Part shown: piece after piece, positions 6,559 through 13,110 of the stretch
Numbering within the stretch: the first letter of the stretch is position 1
Layout of the letters: each line of letters starts with the position of its first letter
Source of the DNA: a virus
IMG/VR virus record: IMGVR_UViG_3300023171_000041
Span: 1-22,343 of that record
DNA: 22,343 bases
Strand: one strand, 5' to 3'
The notes under the pieces: model-generated
Seen by the model: only the letters and a program-made list of their open reading frames with translations
Databases searched by the model: none
What the model was told of the DNA's origin: nothing
Position numbers and translations under genes: made by a program

Positions 6559-8208
6559 CTACTCACCACTTACAGCGATTTCAGCATCCCTGATTGATTT
6601 GATCAATGCCTCTCTAACCAGGTTTCCTGCATCAGCGAAACTTTCTTTGATATTGGTGGTGTTCATATTTTCGATACCTATCAGTTTCTGGATGATCACA
6701 GAGATATTACGGCCTCCGCTAGCAGCACCTACACTTTCATTCTTTGCCAAGGCATTCGCCGGTTTTGCTGCTTTGCCGGCTGCTTCCATATTTCTAAAAG
6801 CAGGAGCTGTAGCCGGTTTGTTCGTGGCAGGTACCGTTGCTGCCGGTAACAACCTTTTTCCCTGTTCTGCTGCTTCTTTGGCCTTGTCTGCCTTTTCCTG
6901 TTTAGCACTTTCTTCAAGACTTTTGTTGTATCCCTTCTTGAACATACCCGAAATTCCGCCGCCATCCATTATTTTCTTAACGCCATCTACAGATTGTTTG
7001 AATCCGTCGGCAATAAGCAATGGGTTCGAAGTCATTACCCCCAGCATCACCTTACCCAGTCCCATAAAGATCGGTACCAGAGAACTCGCCACTTCACCTA
7101 TCCCTGCTAGTATAGCTCTGAAGGAAGCCGATCGCTGATAGATCACATAAAATACGCCTGACAGGACTGCGATAGCTGCTATCACCACTCCGATTGGATT
7201 TGCAGTCATCACCATGTTTAAAGCCATCCACGCTGCAGATAATCCTTCCGTAATCAGCGTATTGAAAATTATCGCAGTACTTGATAAACCCATATACCAG
7301 GCATTTAATGCGATATATCCATTTGCCAGCAAGAAGTATGTACTCATGATTCCAATGGCAATAGTTAGTCCTGTAACCATATCAGCATTTTTGCTCATCC
7401 AGTCTGCCACCCCTTTCAACGGTGCGATCATGGTATTTACAAAACCCGCGGCAGCTGCAAAAGCCGGAGCTAATGAATCGCGGAGTGAAGTTCCGATACT
7501 GCCGATAGTGAGTTCGAGGCTACCCATATTTTCCTGGTAATCCGCATAGCCACCTATCGCTTTTCGCGCTGCCGCTGCAGATCCACCAAATTCCTTACCT
7601 AAGCCGTCCAGAATGATACGTTGCGCTTCCGCCGTTTTTCCGGTATTGACCAGATGGCCGATTGTTGCGATCTGCGTATCATTGAAATTTATACCCGCCG
7701 TTTTTAGCGATTGAATTCCTTTAATCGGGTTATTCAAAGCCGCTCCAATCTGTGCGGTGGCTCCCTTTAAATCCGTTGCTCCCGAGCCCGACATTTTTGT
7801 CGCCAGATCCTGGATTGCCGGTATGGCATCAGTAAATATTTTATTCTTTACGTTGGTAAAAGTAAGGAGCAACGCTTGTGCCTCCTGCGTTTGTACAGCA
7901 GAGAATAAGGTTGTATGCTGCAATTTATCTGCTTGTGTAGTTAATCCGCCAATCGTTTGATTAGCTGTGTTATTAGTAGCTTCCAAAGCCTCTCTGAGGC
8001 TTGCGTTGGCTTTTTTATAAGCATCAAAAGCAACTATACCGTCACTTACCATCTGGCCCAGACCAGGCATTTCAAAACCGAGGTTACTAATTGAGCTGAT
8101 GGTACCTTTGATGAACTCATCGAAACCCTTTGTTTTGTTTTTGACTCTTTCTATTTGCTTATTGAATTCGTTGTCCTTCAGCGAGAGTACATAATCTAAT
8201 GCAATCAT
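6559..8208 (-). CDS. Tail tape measure protein
   Basis: 549 residues with the typical build of a tape measure: a helical, coiled-coil-prone N-terminal part (to about 100), a Gly/Ala-rich amphipathic middle, hydrophobic helices about 277-300, 308-360 and 374-393 including the frequent motif MTANPIGVVIAAI, and an Ala/Pro/Lys-rich low-complexity C-terminal region (about 430-500). It sets tail length and is expelled through the tube on contraction. At the usual 0.15 nm per residue the tail would be roughly 80 nm, short for a contractile phage. It lies on the minus strand, apart from sheath, tube and chaperone genes on the plus strand, whereas in Mu and P2 it follows the chaperones directly. The frame is intact. 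Confidence 0.85.
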   Translation of the reverse strand: MIALDYVLSLKDNEFNKQIERVKNKTKGFDEFIKGTISSISNLGFEMPGLGQMVSDGIVAFDAYKKANASLREALEATNNTANQTIGGLTTQADKLQHTTLFSAVQTQEAQALLLTFTNVKNKIFTDAIPAIQDLATKMSGSGATDLKGATAQIGAALNNPIKGIQSLKTAGINFNDTQIATIGHLVNTGKTAEAQRIILDGLGKEFGGSAAAARKAIGGYADYQENMGSLELTIGSIGTSLRDSLAPAFAAAAGFVNTMIAPLKGVADWMSKNADMVTGLTIAIGIMSTYFLLANGYIALNAWYMGLSSTAIIFNTLITEGLSAAWMALNMVMTANPIGVVIAAIAVLSGVFYVIYQRSASFRAILAGIGEVASSLVPIFMGLGKVMLGVMTSNPLLIADGFKQSVDGVKKIMDGGGISGMFKKGYNKSLEESAKQEKADKAKEAAEQGKRLLPAATVPATNKPATAPAFRNMEAAGKAAKPANALAKNESVGAASGGRNISVIIQKLIGIENMNTTNIKESFADAGNLVREALIKSIRDAEIAVSGE

Positions 8209-8242
8209 TATTTTCTGTTTTAGTTTGTGATTCTATAATTCA

Positions 8243-8551
8243 TTACTGTGTGTTAGCTGCCATGGTAGCATTAAACTTAGCCAGCTGTGTTTTTAGCGAT
8301 TTAATCTCAAGCGAGAGGCTGTGCTTTTCCTCAAAAGCGGCATAATACTTATCACGCCATTCTTTCACCTCATACTGCAGTTCCTTTACCCTGTCATTGT
8401 TTTCATTCACATTTGCCTGCAGCTGTTGGACCAGCATCATTAAGGCCTGCGATTCATCCTTTTTAGAGCGAAAGAAGTGCTCCCACACTTTAATAATGAG
8501 TCCCCCGCTCAACGCCCCTGCTATAAGCTCTGCATAATTTGATATTTCCAT
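8243..8551 (-). CDS. Membrane-anchored coiled-coil protein
   Basis: 102 residues: an N-terminal hydrophobic segment (about 7-25, AELIAGALSGGLIIKVW), a basic stretch (FRSKKDE), then a long heptad-like helix to residue 94. The topology suggests an inner-membrane anchor with a coiled coil, as in i-spanins or some holin-linked proteins. It is the first gene of the minus-strand operon, 34 bases ahead of the tape measure. A spanin role is possible, but a one-protein spanin candidate already exists at 9505, so this may instead be a tape-measure partner or lysis regulator. Function is open. Confidence 0.55.
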   Translation of the reverse strand: MEISNYAELIAGALSGGLIIKVWEHFFRSKKDESQALMMLVQQLQANVNENNDRVKELQYEVKEWRDKYYAAFEEKHSLSLEIKSLKTQLAKFNATMAANTQ

Positions 8552-8984
8552 TGAATTGATTTTTCTACCCGGTTTTGTCTTTTGTTTTTACTGTCTTTTT
8601 CGAAGAAGGTATCAGCTTTTTTTCCCTGCTACAGAACAAAAGTGCTCGCAAAATGCCCCTTTTTATAATGCTGTTTCTCTACATGGTACAGATCCTGACT
8701 ATCAAGGTTTAAATGCTTACCAGCATGGTAAAACCCGTTTGTTTTAGGGCTTTTTAGAACGGACTTTTGATCTCAATGGAAGGGCAACAGTGATCCTGAC
8801 AGAGAAAATGATAACAGATTTTAATCGAAAAGGGCGTGCAAAATGCAGCCAGGTAAGGGCGACTTAAAGCCGGGATTAACATTCATATTATCGCTATTCA
8901 TGCGGGCTGCAAATCAGCAGTTCCGGCATGGGTAGCAAAAAAACAACAGCAAAAAATGGCTATACCGGCCTTTAATAAATAGTA
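8552..8984. other. 433-base noncoding divergent region with a degenerate repeat
   Basis: This stretch separates the minus-strand tape-measure operon from the plus-strand lysis and tail operon, so it should hold the late promoters for both directions. The only sizeable open frame (8556-8747, plus) gives an implausible Cys/Phe-rich protein. A 19-base sequence occurs twice in direct orientation, AAAAGTGCTCGCAAAATGC at 8638-8656 and AAAAGGGCGTGCAAAATGC at 8828-8846 (16 of 19 identical). I find no clear TAnnTTTG box, which would fit activator-dependent late promoters. Confidence 0.5.
8638..8846 (+). repeat. Degenerate 19-bp direct repeat, candidate activator sites
   Basis: Two copies with start points 190 bases apart, 16 of 19 bases identical, each ending in GCAAAATGC, whose outer triplets GCA/TGC form a small palindrome. 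One copy is 87 bases from the minus-strand operon start, the other 139 bases from the plus-strand operon start. A role as binding sites for the late activator is inference. Confidence 0.4.
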
Positions 8985-9503
8985 ATGATGACAAGAACAG
9001 AGAAGATAATTCAAATTGCAAAAAGCTACATCGGTAACCTGGAGATCAGGAGCAATGCAGGCTTTTACGATGCTTCCTTCAGCACCAAAATGAAAGCAGC
9101 AGGATGGTATCGCGGGGCACCCTGGTGCGCGTTTTTTACGAAACATGTATATACAGCAGCTTATGCAGAAGACAAGACACTTTCAACCCTGATCGGAAAT
9201 TGTTTTACAGGCGGTGTGATAGACACTTTCAGACGTGTAAAAGGAAACCCGGCATTCACGACTGGAAGTGTCCCTAAGCCAGGAGCTGTCGTGTTATGGC
9301 GACTCGGAAAAACTACAAAAGGTCATGCCGGTATAGTGCTGAGCGTAGACCAGAAAAACAATACGATGACAACAGTGGAAGGTAACACCAATGCAAGCGG
9401 CAGTCGTGAGGGAGACTGTGTAGCTCAGAAATTAAGAACAATTACCCGTTCTTTCCGAAGCGATGGATTAAATGTGGAAGGTTATATCTATCCCGTTGCA
9501 TAA
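8985..9503 (+). CDS. CHAP-domain endolysin (cysteine amidase/peptidase)
   Basis: 172 residues forming a single CHAP-like NlpC/P60-fold domain. The expected catalytic residues are visible: Cys48 in YRGAPWCAFFTKHV, His114 in KGHAGIVLS, and a polar third residue in VEGNTN (Glu132 or Asn134). Such enzymes cleave peptidoglycan amide or peptide bonds from the cytoplasmic side once a holin has opened the membrane. There is no signal peptide, so release depends on a holin. It leads the plus-strand late operon and is followed at once by the spanin candidate, a normal lysis pairing. The start could be either of two successive ATGs (8985 or 8988). Confidence 0.82.
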   Translation: MMTRTEKIIQIAKSYIGNLEIRSNAGFYDASFSTKMKAAGWYRGAPWCAFFTKHVYTAAYAEDKTLSTLIGNCFTGGVIDTFRRVKGNPAFTTGSVPKPGAVVLWRLGKTTKGHAGIVLSVDQKNNTMTTVEGNTNASGSREGDCVAQKLRTITRSFRSDGLNVEGYIYPVA

Positions 9504-9504
9504 G

Positions 9505-10038
9505 ATGAAGGTAAACAGAAACAAGAAGCTGCTAAACGTAGCTACCCTTATGCTTGTACTCAACATTGTTGCATGCAGATCCACACTGCCGGTTACCAAC
9601 AGCATCGTCAGGAAAGACAGCACCATTACTAGCTATGTCCGTCAATCGGTAGCCATAAAAGGAGCCAAAGTGGAGCGGCAGCTGAATCTGGATAGTTTGC
9701 TCAGTGAAGCCCTGCATAGCAGGAAGCAATACCTGGAAGATTCTCTTCTTTCGGTTAAAGAAGGCAGAGCTATTCCTCCGCAGCCAAAAACAGAGGTTAG
9801 GTACTTTACAGATCCTGACACCAAAGCTGCGCTCAGTTACTGGACAGATCAGTATGGAAAGCTGAACATCGGGTGCGAAAGCAAAGATCAGACGATCCAG
9901 CTTTTAATTGCCCAGGTAAAGCAATTGCATACAGAGCTTAGTACAGCAGTAAAAATAGAATACAAAACCCCCTGGTATAACTACTTAATCATTTTAACGC
10001 TGCTCGCAGCACTACTTTTAACAATCATAAAAAAATAA
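9505..10038 (+). CDS. Candidate u-spanin: lipoprotein with a C-terminal membrane helix
   Basis: 177 residues from the ATG at 9505, one base after the endolysin stop. A longer frame from 9472 would overlap the endolysin by 32 bases and bury the signal peptide, so 9505 is preferred. The N-terminus is a lipoprotein signal: KVNRNKK, a hydrophobic run, and a lipobox LNIVAC with the modified Cys at 24. The C-terminus is a membrane helix (about 159-174, LIILTLLAALLLTII) ending in two Lys. An outer-membrane lipid anchor plus an inner-membrane helix in one chain is the defining build of unimolecular spanins, which fuse the two membranes at lysis. The linker (25-156) is charged with a coiled-coil-like stretch at 128-150. 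Adjacent to the endolysin. Confidence 0.65.
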   Translation: MKVNRNKKLLNVATLMLVLNIVACRSTLPVTNSIVRKDSTITSYVRQSVAIKGAKVERQLNLDSLLSEALHSRKQYLEDSLLSVKEGRAIPPQPKTEVRYFTDPDTKAALSYWTDQYGKLNIGCESKDQTIQLLIAQVKQLHTELSTAVKIEYKTPWYNYLIILTLLAALLLTIIKK

Positions 10039-10040
10039 TT

Positions 10041-11228
10041 ATGGCACGTGATGGAATATCAATTAAACTATTAAACGGTGGCCTGGGCCGCCGTCAGCCT
10101 ACAGAAGATGCCGTGTTTGGCTTTGTAACCAACGGTATAGCCGTACCCGGAAAACTTGATACCGGTAAAGTTTATCAGCTTAAAGGCACCAGAGATGCAA
10201 ATCTGATCGGGCTGGATAAAGAGTACGATACAACCAATAATTTATTGGTTTACCACCACATTGAGCGCTTTTTCCTGCGTAATCCAAATGCAGAATTAAA
10301 CATTCTTTTGGCAGACTCTGGAATTACGATGCTGGATCTGCTCGATAAGGACAGCATTTATGCTCAAAAGTTGCTGAAAGAAGCTGGCGGGAGAATTAAG
10401 GTACTGTTTGTATCGCATGAATCTCAGGCAGGTGATTTAAATTCAGTTGTTCCGAAGGCACAGGAATTACATGATTCGGAGTTCAGTAAGTTCCGTTATG
10501 TAGATATCGTTCTGGAAAGCGGAGCTGGCGGAATTACTCCTTTTACTGATTTAAGAACCCTGGCAAGTCCGAATGTTTCTGTCGTTGTAGCACAGGATCC
10601 TGCAATTGCAGCCCTATTTCCATCTTATTCGGCTGTTGGAGATTTCTGCGGACATTTATCGTCTATTGCAGTCTCACAGAATGTTGGGGAGCAGATCCCT
10701 GAATTTAATATGGTAGATGTAGCTAATAATGCATTTATCTCGGCAAGTATCAATGGTATGCCGGTAGAACAATATACCGATCAGGATTTGGACAATTGGG
10801 ATACAAGTGGTTTTATTTTTCTTGCACCTGTTTCTGGCCTACCCGGTTTGTACTGGAATGATAGTCATACCTGCACACTCATCTCCGATGATTATGCCTT
10901 TATCGAACGTAACAGGGTAATTCATAAAGCTATCCGTCTGGTGCGTACTGCATTATTACCAAAAGTAAAAGGCCGTGTTAAAGTAGATTCAGCAACAGGC
11001 GTTATTCTTCCGGAAGAGCGTAAAGCATTAGAAAATACAGCGGCTTCATCTTTAGACATTTTAGTAGGTGCCGGAGATTTGAGCGGAGGTGTGGATGCTT
11101 ATATCGCACCAGATCAGAATATCCTGCAGACCGACGAATTAATCACAGAAATCACTTTTGTTCCGGTAGCAATCGGCAGAAAAATAACCCTTTCAATAGG
11201 CTTTAAAAACCCACTAAAATCGAATTAA
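10041..11228 (+). CDS. Contractile tail sheath protein (DUF2586-like)
   Basis: 395 residues. The N-terminus MARDGISIKLLNGGLGRRQP and the C-terminal domain with ITEITFVPVAIGRKITLSIGF match the DUF2586 class of sheath proteins found in Bacteroidota contractile tails. In sheath proteins the C-terminal domain lies inward and makes the interlocked beta-strand mesh between subunits. Expressed three bases after the spanin candidate and followed by the tube gene, the standard sheath-tube order. It assembles around the tube and contracts on contact with a target. Length is close to Mu's sheath (495) and well within the family range. Confidence 0.85.
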   Translation: MARDGISIKLLNGGLGRRQPTEDAVFGFVTNGIAVPGKLDTGKVYQLKGTRDANLIGLDKEYDTTNNLLVYHHIERFFLRNPNAELNILLADSGITMLDLLDKDSIYAQKLLKEAGGRIKVLFVSHESQAGDLNSVVPKAQELHDSEFSKFRYVDIVLESGAGGITPFTDLRTLASPNVSVVVAQDPAIAALFPSYSAVGDFCGHLSSIAVSQNVGEQIPEFNMVDVANNAFISASINGMPVEQYTDQDLDNWDTSGFIFLAPVSGLPGLYWNDSHTCTLISDDYAFIERNRVIHKAIRLVRTALLPKVKGRVKVDSATGVILPEERKALENTAASSLDILVGAGDLSGGVDAYIAPDQNILQTDELITEITFVPVAIGRKITLSIGFKNPLKSN

Positions 11229-11229
11229 T

Positions 11230-11661
11230 ATGAATGTAAAGATTAACGGGAAACAATATTCCTGGGCAGATGTACGCGTAAACGTACTAGGAAGAACATT
11301 ACAAGGAATCTCAGAGATTGACTATGATGATCAGGAAGACGTAACCTCAGTAAAAGGCGCAGGGAAGTACCCCCTTGGTTATACCCAGGGAAATTACAAG
11401 GCAACAGCAAAAATGACGTTGTGGATGAGTGAAGTAGAAGCCTTATCGCAGTCCCTTGAAGAGGGGAAGAGACTACAGGATATCGCTCCCTTTGATATCA
11501 CTGTTGTCTATCTCGATGATGAGAGCGGTAACCTGGTTACACACATTCTGAAAAGCTGTAAAATCACTAAACGATCACAAAAAGCAGGGAATGGCAATGC
11601 AGAAGCGATTGCTGTGCCTCTTGAACTTTATGTGTCAACAATTAACTGGAATAAAAAATAA
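11230..11661 (+). CDS. Tail tube protein
   Basis: 143 residues, mostly beta strand (MNVKINGKQYSWADVRVNVL, then KATAKMTLWMSEVEAL and a final LELYVSTINW), the size and pattern of inner-tube proteins (Hcp/gp19/XkdM fold). It follows the sheath gene by one base and precedes the tail assembly chaperones, as in P2, Mu and R-type pyocins. It polymerises as stacked hexameric rings inside the sheath. Confidence 0.82.
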   Translation: MNVKINGKQYSWADVRVNVLGRTLQGISEIDYDDQEDVTSVKGAGKYPLGYTQGNYKATAKMTLWMSEVEALSQSLEEGKRLQDIAPFDITVVYLDDESGNLVTHILKSCKITKRSQKAGNGNAEAIAVPLELYVSTINWNKK

Positions 11662-12005
11662 TGGCAAACGAGATTAAAGCGCCGAAGTTATTGCCTGGAG
11701 GCATTACTCAGGCACAATTTGACGGCTGGAAAAGCAGTGGTTTAGTAGTTAACCAGATCGAGGTAATCGTTACTGAAGAAGATACGGCCACCTGTTACAT
11801 TACCAAACCCCGCAGAGATCATGTGGCTGTAGCGATGAGCCTGTATGCCAAAGATAAAATTCTGGAATGTGGCGAGTTTATCTTAAACAATGCCTGGTTA
11901 GGAGGCGATGTGCGTTGCAAAACAGATGAGGATATCGCGATGGCAGCAGCCTTACAGGCTTCGGGTACAATTAAGTTCTTAGAAGCAACAATAAAAAAGC
12001 ACTAA
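11661..12005 (+). CDS. Tail assembly chaperone, short (zero-frame) form
   Basis: 114 residues, a small soluble alpha/beta protein (ITQAQFDGWKSSGLVVNQIE at the start, helices LGGDVRCKTDEDIAMAAALQ near the end) positioned directly after the tube gene, where lambda gpG, P2 gpE and Mu gp41 lie. Such proteins coat the tape measure before tube polymerisation. The last codons contain a slippery heptamer and the stop is at 12003-12005. Identity rests on position plus the frameshift; I do not recognise the fold from sequence alone. Confidence 0.75.
   Translation: MANEIKAPKLLPGGITQAQFDGWKSSGLVVNQIEVIVTEEDTATCYITKPRRDHVAVAMSLYAKDKILECGEFILNNAWLGGDVRCKTDEDIAMAAALQASGTIKFLEATIKKH
11993..11999 (+). other. 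-1 ribosomal frameshift site A AAA AAG
   Basis: In the zero frame the codons are ATA AAA AAG CAC TAA, so the heptamer A-AAA-AAG is in the canonical X-XXY-YYZ phase, the sequence known from E. coli dnaX. The -1 frame is open from 11975 to 12205 and stops 4 bases before the next gene. A small hairpin, CTCCG (12012-12016) with CGGAG (12024-12028), lies 12 bases downstream. Confidence 0.75.
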
Positions 12006-12205
12006 GCGACACTCCGGCGCTCTCGGAGATACCAGGTGAGGATCTGATTTTTAAAATCAATGCACTCATCTGGTATCATTTAAAGATCAATCCTGGTCAG
12101 ATGACTGACCAGGATTATTTCGAGGCGTGGCGAGGACTGCAATGGGCTATAAATTTTGAGAGCAAACGCTATTCATTAAAAGACGGTGAAACTTTAGAAC
12201 TATAA
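11999..12205 (+). CDS. Tail assembly chaperone, frameshift extension (GT-type domain)
   Basis: Entered by a -1 shift at the heptamer, this frame adds 68 residues to the first 113 to give a 181-residue protein. The extension reads sensibly as a helical domain (ALSDTPALSEIPGEDLIF, then KINALIWYHLKINPGQMTDQ and YFEAWRGLQWAINFESKRYS). The pattern of a short loop, then helices with conserved Trp residues, recalls the C-terminal domain of frameshifted G-T and E-E' chaperones. It has no start codon of its own near its beginning. An ATG inside it (around 12099) would leave out half the domain. In lambda and P2 such fusions link the tube protein to the tape measure; here the tape measure is encoded elsewhere. 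Confidence 0.75.
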   Translation, partial: ALSDTPALSEIPGEDLIFKINALIWYHLKINPGQMTDQDYFEAWRGLQWAINFESKRYSLKDGETLEL

Positions 12206-12208
12206 AAT

Positions 12209-12814
12209 ATGGCATCAATTAATTTTTATTTACCCCAGTTATTTCAGACTCAGTTCGGTATCCAGGGATTATCACCCTTTGATGTTGAAACGGAGCAGAC
12301 ATATACCCAGGAGCAGGCCATATCATCTATCGGTACACCTGTTTATGAAATCATCCAGGTGCAGGCAGAGCAGTATAGTTACTATGATGTGAAGCAGCAG
12401 CAGAAAAGAGATGATGGCGTGATACCAGAATATACCTTTCCATATGAGTTAATGCTGGAAGTGTCGCAAACAAAGAAAATTATAAGCACTGAAGTGGCCG
12501 GCAGGAATGGATCTGTGCTGGAGTATATCGGGCTGGGAAACTATGAGATCACGATACAAGGTTTTGTGATTAATTATAGCAGCCAGGACTATCCGGAGAC
12601 TGCGGTGACTGCTATGAAACGAATCCTGGACATTCCAAAGTCTTTGAAGGTATCCAGTCTTTATTTAAACAGGCTGGGGATAGACCGGATTGCCATAAAA
12701 GACTACAGTCTTCCCATTTATGAAGGTCATATTCAGGTTCAGCCCTTTAAGATAGCTGCGATCAGTGATCTGCCTTATGAACTGGATTTAGTAGAAAGGA
12801 AATTATTAAAATGA
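12209..12814 (+). CDS. Baseplate-region tail protein (DUF6046-like)
   Basis: 201 residues, recalling DUF6046-type proteins of Bacteroidota contractile tails (family named from memory, not searched). The first 60 residues are loose and Gln-rich; the rest has clear strands (YTFPYELMLEVSQTKKIIST, YEITIQGFVINYSS, and KVSSLYLNRLGIDRIAIKDY). It precedes the LysM-like gene, the slot held by proteins that join the tube to the baseplate hub (compare Mu gp43 or XkdP neighbours). A place in the baseplate is therefore likely; the exact ring is not known. It ends 4 bases into the next gene (ATGA overlap). Confidence 0.6.
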   Translation: MASINFYLPQLFQTQFGIQGLSPFDVETEQTYTQEQAISSIGTPVYEIIQVQAEQYSYYDVKQQQKRDDGVIPEYTFPYELMLEVSQTKKIISTEVAGRNGSVLEYIGLGNYEITIQGFVINYSSQDYPETAVTAMKRILDIPKSLKVSSLYLNRLGIDRIAIKDYSLPIYEGHIQVQPFKIAAISDLPYELDLVERKLLK

Positions 12815-13110
12815 GAAAAGTAAAGGTAATAATCGGGCAGAATATTATGGATATCGCTCTGCAGGAGTATGGACGCGCTGATGCCATTGTTGATCTATGT
12901 GCGCTCAACGATCTGGAAATTGATGATGATATTTTTGCCGGACAGATCCTGAATCTTCGGGATTTAACAGATGCGGACGAGGTGGCAAAGTACTATAGGA
13001 GCAAGCGCATACAAGTGAGTAGCACCCTTTCAATGGTTCCCCAATCGGTACTAGCTACAGGCTCAGGCGAACCAATAACAACGAATGATGATAATTTAAT
13101 CGGTATTTAA
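12811..13110 (+). CDS. LysM-like baseplate protein (gpX/gp53-like)
   Basis: 99 residues. The first half fits a short LysM-type fold: KVIIGQNIMDIALQEYG, DAIVDLCALNDLEIDDDIFA and GQILNLRD carry the usual spacing of the LysM pattern (a start strand, two helices and a closing strand with GQ.L). In contractile tails, small LysM proteins such as P2 gpX, T4 gp53 and Mu-like equivalents clamp the hub to the wedges. The C-terminal 40 residues are low-complexity and may be disordered. It overlaps the preceding gene by 4 bases. Confidence 0.7.
   Translation: MRKVKVIIGQNIMDIALQEYGRADAIVDLCALNDLEIDDDIFAGQILNLRDLTDADEVAKYYRSKRIQVSSTLSMVPQSVLATGSGEPITTNDDNLIGI

Noticed and set aside
6599-7138. Plus-strand open frame of 179 codons, rich in Ala, Pro and Ile
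   Set aside because: It is the antisense shadow of the tape measure gene; its hydrophobic composition comes from the complement of the Ala/Gly-rich tape measure codons.
8556-8747. Plus-strand open frame of 63 codons in the divergent region
   Set aside because: The product is Cys/Phe-rich with no domain, no promoter ahead of it, and the composition of translated noncoding DNA.
3685-8846. GCAAAATGC or its complement at four places (3685, 5708, 8648, 8838) as a genome-wide signal
   Set aside because: A 9-base word with four hits on both strands can arise by chance in 22 kb. One copy is inside a gene and one is part of the terminator stem; only the extended 19-bp pair at 8638 and 8828 is kept.
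8898-9146. Minus-strand open frame of 82 codons over the endolysin start
   Set aside because: It is a shadow opposite the catalytic Cys region of the endolysin and gives a Cys-rich, implausible protein.
12099-12205. Independent small gene from an internal ATG after the chaperone
   Set aside because: The same frame is open upstream to the slippery heptamer and the residues before the ATG fit the domain, so a frameshift extension explains it better.
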